This document shows, in pieces, positions 51,128 through 59,976 of a DNA stretch of 64,000 nt. A program made the position numbers and the translations under genes. Positions within the stretch are counted from its first letter, which is position 1, and each line of letters starts with the position of its first letter. Location: NCBI RefSeq assembly GCF_003634215.1, contig NZ_RBWX01000007.1, forward strand, positions 668,945-732,944, in the 5' to 3' direction. The stretch is from Sphingosinicella microcystinivorans. GTDB lineage: Bacteria > Pseudomonadota > Alphaproteobacteria > Sphingomonadales > Sphingomonadaceae. The notes under the pieces are model-generated. The model was given only the letters and a program-made list of their open reading frames with translations. It ran no database searches and was not told the DNA's origin.

Positions 51128-52585
51128 TCAACCGGCCTGCCCGCCGACCATCATCCGATCGATACGGACCGTCGGCTGGCCGACGCTGACGCTGAGCGTC
51201 TGCCCCTGCTTGCCGCAGGTCGCCATGCCGGTGTCGAAAGCCAGGTCGTTACCGACCATCGAGATATGGCGCAGCGCCTCGTGGCCGACGCCGATCAGCG
51301 TCGCGCCGCGCACGGGCGCAACGAGTTTTCCCTTTTCAACGAGCCACGCCTCGATCGTGGTGAAATTGAAGCGTCCCGTGACGATATCGACCTGCCCACC
51401 ATCAAATTCGGTCGCATAGATGCCGCGATCGATCGAAGCGATGATGTCGGCTGGATCGGCTTGGCCGTTCGCCAGAAAGGTGTTCGTCATGCGCGGCATC
51501 GGCAGATGAGCATAGGATTGACGGCGACCGTTGCCGGTCGACCGCGCATTCATCAGCCCGGCGTTGAGACGGTCCTGCATCAGGCCGGTCAGCACGCCGT
51601 CCTCGACCAGAATGGTGCGATCCGGCGCGGTGCCTTCATCGTCGATCCCCAGCGAGCCGAGTTGTCCGGCAATTCCGCCATCATCGATCACGGTGACGCC
51701 CGGCGCCGCGACCCACTCCCCGACCTTGCCGTCAAAGGCGGACATATGCTTGCGATGATGGTCACCTTCCAGCCCGTGCCCGACCGCTTCGTGGAAGAGC
51801 ACGCCGGGATAGCCCGGCCCCAGCACCACCGGCATTTCGCCGACGGGTGCAGGGATCGCCTCGAGATTCTGGAGCGCCATACGCACGGCGGCGGCGACCA
51901 TCGTTTCGACCGACGCGGTATCGAAACCGTCCAGTCCAGTGCGTCGCCCCAGTCCCGCCTGACCGCGCGCGCGCCGTCCGTCCGCTTCGGCGACGACCAT
52001 GACCGCCAATATGGTCATCGGCCGAACATCACCCGCCATCAGGCCATCGGCATCGGCGACCAGAAGCGTGGTATCCTGCGCCCGGACATTGGCGTCGATG
52101 CGAACGATCCGTGGATCGTGGCCGCGAGCGATCTTGTCGATCCGTTCCAGCAGGGCGATCCAGGCAGTCGCATCTTCGACCGCGACCGCGTCGATGATGG
52201 GGTAGAGATCATGGCCGCCCATACGACGGTTGAGCGCAATGGCTTGCGGATGCACCGTGTCGCCATCACGTGCCAAAGCGCGGACCGCACGGACCGTGTC
52301 CTGAAGCGCACCTTCACGCATATCGGCCGAATGCGCAAAGCTGACACGGCCGCCATGCGCCGCCCGCGCACCGACGCCCTGACGCATGGAAAAGGCGCCA
52401 TTGGTCACGCGGCCACCCTCCAGCCGCCAGCTACGCAGGCTCGTCGTCTCGAAGAACAGATCGGCCAGATCGGCGCCGCCTCCGGCCAGTTGGCCCAAGG
52501 CCCGGCCGATTGCCGCTTCGTCCAGCCCCGCTGGACCGAGCAGCACGGCGCGGGCGCGCTCGATCGCAAGATCGCCGCCGTTCAT
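51128..52585 (-). CDS. tldD: TldD metallopeptidase subunit
   Basis: A 485-residue TldD. The zinc motif HExxxH is GVLFHEAVGHGLEGDHH and a C-terminal cysteine lies in MATCGKQGQTL. TldD/TldE is a heterodimeric metalloprotease that threads and degrades unfolded peptides; in E. coli it processes the microcin B17 leader and CcdA. It overlaps tldE by an ATGA. Housekeeping tldD is normally apart from trx genes, so this may be a second, specialised copy. Confidence 0.94.
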   Translation of the reverse strand: MNGGDLAIERARAVLLGPAGLDEAAIGRALGQLAGGGADLADLFFETTSLRSWRLEGGRVTNGAFSMRQGVGARAAHGGRVSFAHSADMREGALQDTVRAVRALARDGDTVHPQAIALNRRMGGHDLYPIIDAVAVEDATAWIALLERIDKIARGHDPRIVRIDANVRAQDTTLLVADADGLMAGDVRPMTILAVMVVAEADGRRARGQAGLGRRTGLDGFDTASVETMVAAAVRMALQNLEAIPAPVGEMPVVLGPGYPGVLFHEAVGHGLEGDHHRKHMSAFDGKVGEWVAAPGVTVIDDGGIAGQLGSLGIDDEGTAPDRTILVEDGVLTGLMQDRLNAGLMNARSTGNGRRQSYAHLPMPRMTNTFLANGQADPADIIASIDRGIYATEFDGGQVDIVTGRFNFTTIEAWLVEKGKLVAPVRGATLIGVGHEALRHISMVGNDLAFDTGMATCGKQGQTLSVSVGQPTVRIDRMMVGGQAG

Positions 52586-53931
52586 GCCGAACCTCCAACC
52601 TGCATGTCATCGATCAGGATGGACCCGGTGCGGATCGCCCCCTGGCGTTCGACATCATGGCCCACCGCGCGGATGCCGGTCAGCATCGCGGGCATATTGC
52701 TGGCCAGCGTCACATCGGTGACGGCGTGGAGCACTTGACCGTCCTCGACCCACAAACCCTTGACTGCCTGTGTCCAATTGCCGCTGGCTGGATCGGTCTT
52801 TCCGCCCTGAAATTCGGTCACGACGAGGCCGGTGCCGAGCAGCGCCAGCATGTCCTGCCAGTCCCCGCTTGCCGCCGAGCTGGTCAGGCGCAGATTGTAG
52901 AAGCCGTCGGCATTGCCGGTCGATGCCATGCCCAGCTTGCGCGCCGAAAAGGTCGAGAGGAACAGCCCTTCGACGACGCCCTGGCGCAGGATCGCGCGCG
53001 GCGACCCGGCAATGCCCTCGCTGTCAAATCCGCCGCTGGCCAATCCCAGCGGCTCGAAGGGATCTTCGCGGAGGTCGAGATGCGTTGCCGCGACGCTGCG
53101 GCCAATGGGGTCGGGCAGGAAGCTCATTTTGCGATACTGGGCATGGCCAGTGAGCGCCCCAGAAAGTTCGCCGACGAGCGTCGACGCCGTGCGCGGGTCG
53201 AACAGCACGGGGCATCCTCGGCTCCCAATCGTGCGCGCGCCCAGCGCCTGACGCGCCCGGTCGGCGGCGCTTTGGACAAGAAGGGCAGGGGGCAGCAGCG
53301 CATCGACCCGCCGCTCCTTCGACTGGCAGAAGGCCGACGTGCTGCCGCCCTCATCCTGCGCCAGCATCACCGCCCAGCGCGCATCATTGGAGCGCTGAAT
53401 GCTCCGACAGAAACCATCGCTGGTCGCCAGCGTCCAGAGGCCTTCAGTCGCGACCGCGACGGATTCGCCCGCTCGCAGCCGACTGTCCGAGGCCACAATC
53501 TCGCTTGCTGCCCGGCCCATCGCCTGCGCAGCATCTAGCAGCACATCGGGACTGCGCGGGCTATCGGCATAAAGTTCGGGCGCAGGGCCGGAAAAGGCGA
53601 GCCAGTCCGACGGTGGCAGGTCGGCATCCGCGTCGGGCTGGACATGTCCCGCGATCAGCATCGCCTCTTCGACCACCCGTTCGATGGCTGCGCGGTCGAA
53701 CCCTGCCGTCGATGCCGCTCCTTGCCGACCATTGTGGAAAACGGTGATGCCCAGTCCTTGACTGCCGCTGCGCTCGGCCGTCTCGACCTCGCCATTGCGC
53801 ACCGCGATCTTGGCGAAACCTTCATGATGGACCGAGGCGCGCGCCTTCGCACCGCGCCTAACCGCAAGGTCCACCGCTAGCGCCGCGGCATCGCGCAACG
53901 CCGCTTCGTCATGAGTCAGCAACTCACTCAC
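52582..53931 (-). CDS. pmbA: TldE (PmbA) subunit
   Basis: A 449-residue TldE/PmbA partner of TldD, lacking the HExxxH. Recognised by ERSGSQGLGITVFHNGRQGA, GRSVAATHLDLREDPFEPLG, FDSEGIAGSPRAILRQG and NWTQAVKGLWVEDGQ. TldE supports TldD activity in the heterodimer. Overlaps by 4 bases with both the ABC gene upstream and tldD downstream, implying stoichiometric co-translation. Confidence 0.94.
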   Translation of the reverse strand: MSELLTHDEAALRDAAALAVDLAVRRGAKARASVHHEGFAKIAVRNGEVETAERSGSQGLGITVFHNGRQGAASTAGFDRAAIERVVEEAMLIAGHVQPDADADLPPSDWLAFSGPAPELYADSPRSPDVLLDAAQAMGRAASEIVASDSRLRAGESVAVATEGLWTLATSDGFCRSIQRSNDARWAVMLAQDEGGSTSAFCQSKERRVDALLPPALLVQSAADRARQALGARTIGSRGCPVLFDPRTASTLVGELSGALTGHAQYRKMSFLPDPIGRSVAATHLDLREDPFEPLGLASGGFDSEGIAGSPRAILRQGVVEGLFLSTFSARKLGMASTGNADGFYNLRLTSSAASGDWQDMLALLGTGLVVTEFQGGKTDPASGNWTQAVKGLWVEDGQVLHAVTDVTLASNMPAMLTGIRAVGHDVERQGAIRTGSILIDDMQVGGSA

Positions 53932-55724
53932 GCCCCCGCCTCGATCATCGAAGCGGTGGCATGGCCGTCATGCAATTGCAGGCGATGCGTATGATAGGCG
54001 GCGAGCTTCTCGTTATGCACGACGCTGACGATGGTGGCGTCGGGCATCGCCGCACGCACGGCTTCATAGAAATGCGCGGCATTATCGGCGTCGAGCGCGC
54101 TCGTTGCCTCGTCCAACACGAGTAAGGTCGGGCGCTGAAGCAGGATACGAGCCAGCGCGACACGCTGCTGCTCGCCGGGCGACAGTTCGTCCTGCCACAT
54201 GCGGACCTGATGCATATCGTCCACATGAGCGCCCAGCCGCACCTTCTCCAGCAAGGCCGCAATCGTTTCGTCGTCATGGTCTTCGGCGCGATCGGGGAAG
54301 CAGATCGCGTTCTTGAGCGAGCCCAGCGGCAGGTAGAGGCGCTGTGGTACCAGCATGGCAACGCCGTGCCGGGTCATCGCGACCGACCCGGCGCCATCGG
54401 GCCACAGCCCGGCGATCGCCCGGAGCAACGTGGTCTTGCCCGCTCCCGACGACCCCTCGATCACCCACCGCTCGCCGTCACGAACCTTCCATTCGTCAAG
54501 TGCGAGCAACGGCTCGCCATTCGGGCGGCGCAGCTCCAGCTTCTCGACATCGATCGAGATGCCTTCGTCAGCTTCTCCCGGTCGGAAAGCAATGCCGCGC
54601 GGCCGTTCACTATCGATCGAATCATCCAGCGCCTTGAGGCGGTTGATATTGGCGATCTGCTCCGCCAAGCCAGGATAAACCTGCACAAAATAAGACAGGG
54701 ACGAGCTGAATTGTGTAAAGGCATCTCGTGACGCCATGACCTGACCAAAGCTGATCTGACCGGCGAAAAATTTTGGCACGGTCAGGAACAGCGGGATCAC
54801 GGTCATGACCCGTTCGTAGATGCTGCTTCCCGCGCTCAGGCCGATGTTCGCCCACATCAGGCGATACCAGTTCCGCCGTATGTTGGCGAAAGACGCTAAC
54901 AGCCCGCCCCGCTCGTTATCCTGCGTGCGCGAAAAGGCGATCTGTTCACTGTTTCGGCGCACATGAATGAGATTGGCGCGGAAATCGGCTTCATAGTGCT
55001 GCTCGCGCATCCGGCGCCGGATGTATGGCCTGCCGATCCAGGTGATGACGACCGACCCGAACAGCACATAGAAGATCGAAAACCAGATCAGATCACCGCC
55101 TGGAAGCGATATCCTGTAGCCGGCGATCGGTATCACGAGGGATCCAGATGTCTGGAGAAGGATATAACCGAAGCTGATCGCGCTGGCCAAGCTTCCGGCA
55201 AGGCCAACGGCGATCCCGACCAGCGAATTGCCCTGGGTGACCAGCGTGAAGTTCTTGATGTCTTCCGCGATACGCTGATCGGGATTGTCGATCATGCGGA
55301 GGCGCTCGATTTCGTAAAACCGATCGCGGGCGAACCAACGGTCCATGTACCAGTTTGTCAGCCAGTTTCGCCAGCGGATCGACAGTGTCCAGCTGACCAG
55401 GTTGTTCGCGACGATAACCCCGACCTGCAGCGCCGAAATCATCAGGAAGGTGAAGATAAGGGTTACGAACAGACTGGATTGCCGTTGTTCGATCGAGTCG
55501 AAGAACTCGCGTTGCCAGTGGTTCAACTGTATGAAGGTATAGACCCCGCCAAAGGAAATGGCGGCATATAGAATGAGCAGAAGCCACGCCGCCTTCCAGT
55601 CTTCGGACACGTAATAACGTGTCGTCAACCGCCATGCGTGTGCGAAGCGTTCGCGGGCAGGCTGAGTCGTGCGGAGGCCCGCCTCGCGGCGGGTCTCCTC
55701 GACATTGGCAGGTGGCGGCATCAC
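53928..55724 (-). CDS. ABC transporter, fused membrane and ATPase domains (SbmA/BacA-like, ABC_membrane_2)
   Basis: A 598-residue half-transporter. The membrane domain (residues about 30-340) matches the SbmA/BacA-like and YddA group: QLNHWQREFFDSIEQRQ, WRNWLTNWYMDRWF. The ATPase has Walker A GSSGAGKTTLL, signature LSPGEQQRVALA and Walker B LLVLDEATSALD. SbmA-type proteins import peptides including microcins. It starts 15 bases after the TonB receptor stop, so receptor and inner-membrane transporter form an uptake route. Confidence 0.9.
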   Translation of the reverse strand: MMPPPANVEETRREAGLRTTQPARERFAHAWRLTTRYYVSEDWKAAWLLLILYAAISFGGVYTFIQLNHWQREFFDSIEQRQSSLFVTLIFTFLMISALQVGVIVANNLVSWTLSIRWRNWLTNWYMDRWFARDRFYEIERLRMIDNPDQRIAEDIKNFTLVTQGNSLVGIAVGLAGSLASAISFGYILLQTSGSLVIPIAGYRISLPGGDLIWFSIFYVLFGSVVITWIGRPYIRRRMREQHYEADFRANLIHVRRNSEQIAFSRTQDNERGGLLASFANIRRNWYRLMWANIGLSAGSSIYERVMTVIPLFLTVPKFFAGQISFGQVMASRDAFTQFSSSLSYFVQVYPGLAEQIANINRLKALDDSIDSERPRGIAFRPGEADEGISIDVEKLELRRPNGEPLLALDEWKVRDGERWVIEGSSGAGKTTLLRAIAGLWPDGAGSVAMTRHGVAMLVPQRLYLPLGSLKNAICFPDRAEDHDDETIAALLEKVRLGAHVDDMHQVRMWQDELSPGEQQRVALARILLQRPTLLVLDEATSALDADNAAHFYEAVRAAMPDATIVSVVHNEKLAAYHTHRLQLHDGHATASMIEAGA

Positions 55725-55739
55725 AATCAGCGAAACCTA

Positions 55740-58073
55740 TCAGAAGAAGCGCTTGGAGATAGAAAGGCGCACGTTACGGGGTTCGTCAACCGGGACGTAG
55801 CTATTGACGCTCGTCGTGTTGTAATTGCGGCGATCGAAGATGTTGCGGATGCCCAGATTGACGTCGAAACCGGCGACCGAGAGGAAGCCGTTTACGTCGA
55901 TTTGTCGTGCGCCGGGAACGACATAATCGCCCGAGACAGTGGCGAACGAACTGGACCGCCCGTAAAGACCCACGGATGCGCCACCGGTGATGCCATCGGC
56001 GATCTTGGTACGGTAATTAGAATAGAGGCTGTAGGTATCCCGCGGATGGCGCGCGACGGTGGTTTGCGTGGGCGTCGGGGTCAGCTGCGCATAATTGGTC
56101 CGGGTGTAGGAGCCGGTCACCGTCCACCCCGGCAGCAACTGGCCCGCGATGTTCAGGTCGATGCCGCGTCCGCGTTGGCCCGGTTCCGACGTAAAGCCCC
56201 CCAGGGTCGGGTTGAAGAGGATGGTGTTATCCTGCAGAATGTTGAAGTAGGACGCGTTGAGCGTTGCGCGCTTGCCGAACAGGTCGAGCTTGATGCCCGC
56301 TTCCTTGTTGGTGGTGATGATATTGGGCAGGAAATTTCCATCTCGATCAACATTGAAGATCGCCTGTTCGCCTCGCGTATAGTTGGCGAACAGTGACAGA
56401 TCGTTCGTAACGTCGAAGATGATGCCGCCACTGGGAGAAACCCCATTCTTCTTCTGTGCCGGTTGCGGCGGCACACCAGGAAAAAAGAACTGCGTGCTTG
56501 TCTCGAACCAATTCTTGCGCACACCACCCAGCAACTTGATCTTCCAGAATTCGATCAGCGCCTGCCCGTAGACTCCCTGCTGCTTGCCTTCCGTACGAAT
56601 CTGCACGGCGCCCAGCGGCGAGAACGGGATGACGGGAAGGCTGGTGTTGGCCCCTAGCGGCGGGTTGGGGACAACGGTGAAGATCGTGCCGCTACTTTGA
56701 TCAGTGAAGCCCTTGCTGTAGTTGTAGCCGACATTGAAAGTCGCCTTCACGGCATCGCCGAGACCTGTCTTGACGCGCACGTAACTGTCGAGCGCATCGG
56801 ACTTGCCCTTCTGCTGCGACCCGCCGACGCCCAGCGTGAGATTGCCGGCCCGGTTGTAGCCGAGCTGATATACCTGCAGCGTCAGCTCGTTTTCGTCGTG
56901 CATACCACGCACGACAAGATCGATTCCGGACGAAATCTTGCGTGTCAAATCGAAATAGAAGCGGTTGGTGTTGATGCGAATACCCTGATCGGGGGAATAG
57001 ATCGGTACCGATGGATCGCGGTCGATGATCTTGAAGGTCTGGTTGTCGAAAAGCGTGTAGGCGCCAATACCTGCCTTCGATTCCGAAAGGCTGGCGCCGA
57101 TCACGATATCGGTCAGCCGATCCTTGAATCGAATCGAAGGCGCGAAGAGGTAATCATCATTCCCCTGGTAGCCGCCATAATTGTGATCCATCGTCTGCGC
57201 ACTGGCGATGACACGGCCCGACAGCTTCTTGTTGGCAGTGATCGCATTGTTGGCGTCGATGACGCCGCGGATAAGCCCGAACGAGCCGGTGTCGAACGAA
57301 ACCGCCAGCCGCTCCTCGGCGCTGGGCTTCTTTGTCACGACGTTGACGTTGCCGCCAAGGTTGCCGAAGCCGGACAACAGTGCATCGGGGCCCTTCAGCA
57401 CCTCGACGCGCTCGATGTTCGCGATCGGCTGGTTGGCACCGGACTGGACGCCATATTGCGACCCGCCCGCGAGGCCGTTCACCAGCCCGGCCGCGCTGAA
57501 ACCGCGAACCGTATAGCTGGCTCCGGTGTTTGGATTGTTCGCCTGTACCGAAACGCCGCCAGCATTGCGCAGGACATCCGTGATGTCGAGCGCCTGCTGG
57601 TCCTCAATCATTTTGGCGGAAATCACCTGGCTGTTGCGCGGCTGATCCCGTAGGCTCAGGCCGCTGCGGTCGGATGTCGATGCCTGTCGGACGAGCACGC
57701 TGGTCTCGGCCTCGTCCCGCTTAGCGGTGACGACAATGTCATTGATGATTTCGAACGTACCGTTTGGCGATTGGACGATGGCAAGGTCCATCCCGGCAAT
57801 CGCCGCCTGAAGGGCCTGGCGCGCAGACGTTGCTCTACGGACTGGTCGAGATGTGAGCTGTTTGACCGCATCGGGATCGGAATTGATGGCGACGCCCGAT
57901 TGTGTGCTGATGCTCTGGAGTGCAGCAGCCATCGGCATGGCAGGCACGTTGATTTCGACGTTGCGCTCAGCCTGTGCGAATACGGGCGACGGTGAGATTA
58001 TATCGAGGATCGCGATTGCGCCAAAGCTCGCGGCACCCAACAAGCAACGTGCATTTGCAGTCATACCAATCAT
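55740..58073 (-). CDS. TonB-dependent siderophore-type receptor with STN domain
   Basis: About 777 residues. After a signal peptide (LDIISPSPVFAQ), an N-terminal STN (secretin/TonB short) domain follows, ending near residue 125 at NDIVVTAKR. The plug has SQVISAKMIEDQQALDITDV, YTVRGFSAAGLVNG and VEVLKGPDALLSGFGNLGG, typical of the FhuA/FpvA siderophore branch. The barrel ends RLSISKRFF. STN domains usually signal to FecR-type anti-sigma factors, but no fecI or fecR is in the window. ATG 58073 has AAGGGGGA in front. First gene of the peptide operon. Confidence 0.92.
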   Translation of the reverse strand: MIGMTANARCLLGAASFGAIAILDIISPSPVFAQAERNVEINVPAMPMAAALQSISTQSGVAINSDPDAVKQLTSRPVRRATSARQALQAAIAGMDLAIVQSPNGTFEIINDIVVTAKRDEAETSVLVRQASTSDRSGLSLRDQPRNSQVISAKMIEDQQALDITDVLRNAGGVSVQANNPNTGASYTVRGFSAAGLVNGLAGGSQYGVQSGANQPIANIERVEVLKGPDALLSGFGNLGGNVNVVTKKPSAEERLAVSFDTGSFGLIRGVIDANNAITANKKLSGRVIASAQTMDHNYGGYQGNDDYLFAPSIRFKDRLTDIVIGASLSESKAGIGAYTLFDNQTFKIIDRDPSVPIYSPDQGIRINTNRFYFDLTRKISSGIDLVVRGMHDENELTLQVYQLGYNRAGNLTLGVGGSQQKGKSDALDSYVRVKTGLGDAVKATFNVGYNYSKGFTDQSSGTIFTVVPNPPLGANTSLPVIPFSPLGAVQIRTEGKQQGVYGQALIEFWKIKLLGGVRKNWFETSTQFFFPGVPPQPAQKKNGVSPSGGIIFDVTNDLSLFANYTRGEQAIFNVDRDGNFLPNIITTNKEAGIKLDLFGKRATLNASYFNILQDNTILFNPTLGGFTSEPGQRGRGIDLNIAGQLLPGWTVTGSYTRTNYAQLTPTPTQTTVARHPRDTYSLYSNYRTKIADGITGGASVGLYGRSSSFATVSGDYVVPGARQIDVNGFLSVAGFDVNLGIRNIFDRRNYNTTSVNSYVPVDEPRNVRLSISKRFF

Positions 58074-58303
58074 GAAATCCCCCTTTTCCAAGGCAGCGCC
58101 TCGTCCTGCGCGCAGCAACAGCTACACACTCGATCGAGCGAAACCCTGTGACTAAAAACGGACACGCTTTTCGGCGTAAGAACACGATGGCCCCCGAGTG
58201 GACATCACCCCCCAAGCCGCCCTTCCTGCTGACAGGCTTCCGGCTCTTAACGCTAACGCGCCGGTCGAATTTCCCTGTCCGGATTGAGGCTATGCGTCAC
58301 CTT

Positions 58304-58331
58304 CATGACACGCAAATTCTAAGTGTTCATG
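58304..58331. promoter_or_regulatory. Inverted repeat between lysR and the TonB receptor
   Basis: CATGACAC-N11-GTGTTCATG, an interrupted inverted repeat. It lies just after the lysR stop and about 230 bases upstream of the receptor start. It may be a LysR operator or a terminator stem; there is no T-tract. Confidence 0.35.
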
Positions 58332-58354
58332 GTCGGCATGAGGAATATCGATGC

Positions 58355-59275
58355 CTATGGGGCCAATGTGGAGCGCCGATGCACGGCCTGCTCCTCGATG
58401 CGCTTGACGAACCATGCCAGCATCGGATCACGTCGCCGATGGTTTGCCCATTGCGCGACGAATACCGTTTCTCTCGTCGGGAAAGGCGCAGTAATAACCC
58501 TCAGGGGCATAATCGAAGCATAATATTGGAACAACCAAGCGCTGCCAGTAGCAACCAGATCGCTACCGATGATAATGGCGGGGAGTGTCGCCTGTGATGT
58601 CGTTCGTACCCAGATGCGCCGGGCGCTCAACATCCGGTGGCCTTCATCATTTATCGCAAGCATAGATGTTGCTTCGCCCATCGTGACGACATGACGCGCC
58701 GCCAGATATTGTTCCTCGCTGATTTCATAGCCATTGCCGAGTTCACTATGCCCGTTCCAGACCATACACGATGAATGATCAGTTCGGATCGGCAGCGTCT
58801 CAAGCCGATCGATGGCCGATTCTCTTGGGAGTAGCAGTAGATCGGCGCCTTGCTCCAGGGAACGCTGTGGCCGTTCCAGATCGAGAGGGAGAATCTTGAC
58901 CGATAAGTTGGGGGCATCGGTGGACAGTCCACGTAAAACAGGGCCCAGCACCATCTGCTCGATTGCCTCTGGCGTAGCGATGGTGATCGTTTGCGTGCTC
59001 GTGAGCGGGTCGAAATCAAGTGCGTAGTTAAAAGTCCCCTCAACCTCGTGCATCACACGCCGGACCTCGGCGCGCAATGCCATGCCGAGCGGCGTCAGAT
59101 ACTGATCTCCGCCGGAATGCGTGACGAGGTCGTCGCCGAAATGGTCGCGCAGACGCCGCAGTGCGTGGCTCATTGCGGACTGGCTGAGCCGAACGCGACG
59201 TCCTGCTTCTGTTAACGTCGGAGCGTGCAGGATTGCATGGAGCGGATAGAGAAGATTCAAGTTGAGACGATGCAT
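58355..59275 (-). CDS. LysR-family regulator (NodD/NahR-like)
   Basis: About 306 residues from ATG 59275. The helix-turn-helix is LNLNLLYPLHAILHAPTLTE followed by AGRRVRLSQSAMSHALRRLR, the NodD/NahR/SyrM pattern. The substrate domain follows, with RRDPMLAWFVKRIEEQ at the end. Earlier in-frame ATGs exist (59320, 59338). It is on the same strand as and directly upstream of the receptor-ABC-tld operon, and probably regulates it; NodD-like members bind aromatic or flavonoid effectors. Confidence 0.85.
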   Translation of the reverse strand: MHRLNLNLLYPLHAILHAPTLTEAGRRVRLSQSAMSHALRRLRDHFGDDLVTHSGGDQYLTPLGMALRAEVRRVMHEVEGTFNYALDFDPLTSTQTITIATPEAIEQMVLGPVLRGLSTDAPNLSVKILPLDLERPQRSLEQGADLLLLPRESAIDRLETLPIRTDHSSCMVWNGHSELGNGYEISEEQYLAARHVVTMGEATSMLAINDEGHRMLSARRIWVRTTSQATLPAIIIGSDLVATGSAWLFQYYASIMPLRVITAPFPTRETVFVAQWANHRRRDPMLAWFVKRIEEQAVHRRSTLAP

Positions 59276-59732
59276 CGGCCGTTCTTCGGCAAGGGAGTGC
59301 AAATCGTTCTTCGTTTCCATCGATCGCTCGGAACCCATCGAGGCGCGCCTTTCGACATCAGGCATGGCGGCCAACCGACGCCGATCTGCCCAAGCGGATG
59401 CTTGTGGACACCATACGGAATCAAGGAAATATGACAACCTAGTCCAAAGCGCGTGAGCACGCGCGTGGTCAAGCTCGCCAGCCAATGTTCTCCGAGATAA
59501 TCACTCGCAACTGCGCCCGGGGTGGCAGGCAGATGCTGCGGGGCACCCGCTTCGAGTACGTTGCGCAAGGCACCGCCCGTCATCGTTGCATGTTCCTGCA
59601 TAAATCAGGCACGCGCGAAGTCTATCCCATCGAGATGAGAAATTCTCCCGTTGCCGTGAAGCGATCAAGCAGATCCGCAGGGTACTCCCGGCATTGGAGG
59701 GACCGGCCTGCCGTGTTCTGGTGAAACAGCGT
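59276..59732. other. Intergenic region, no firm gene
   Basis: Upstream of the LysR gene. Short open frames on both strands lack family features. Its right end runs into a decayed IS3 transposase, so some of this may be insertion debris. Confidence 0.5.
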
Positions 59733-59945
59733 CTGATGGGCGGCATCATCGTGCTGGGCGGGGATTATGGCCGGTACGCCTACAGCGGCACCCGTGCGCT
59801 GCTCGGCCATGCAAGCTGGCAGGTCAGCGTGTCGGCGGTGGAACGCATCTGGCGGCAGGAGGCTCTTACGACTTCGTCGAGGATCAGGTCCGACTACGCC
59901 CTGAGTTTATCAAGCATGCGGCGCGAGAGTGGCTGGGCTGGCTCG
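59733..59945 (+). pseudogene. IS3-family transposase (OrfB) remnant with frameshift and internal deletion
   Basis: From 59733 the frame reads DYGRYAYSGTRALLGHASWQ then VSVSAVERIWRQEAL, the IS3 OrfB helix region (usually YGRYGYRRI ... VERIWRREGL). At 59864 homology moves to another frame: SYDFVEDQ, the catalytic Asp strand, joins directly to PEFIKHAAREWLGWL, which normally lies some 60 residues later. Thus the DDE core is deleted. No inverted repeats are found. The end of mprF lies some 30 bases away. Confidence 0.75.
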
Positions 59946-59976
59946 AAGCTACAGTCGCGACAAATTTTGGATCCTG

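Noticed and set aside
51092-52738. 548-codon plus-strand frame over tldD
   Set aside because: Antisense shadow of tldD and the tldE end; biased Arg/His composition and no motifs.
58074-58354. Possible RiPP precursor peptide upstream of the TonB receptor
   Set aside because: Short frames here lack leader/core features and ribosome binding sites, and no modification enzyme is near. This favours import and breakdown over biosynthesis.
59276-59732. Minus-strand frame reading ALRNVLEAGAPQHLPATPG
   Set aside because: No recognisable family, no ribosome binding site, lies in debris near an IS remnant.
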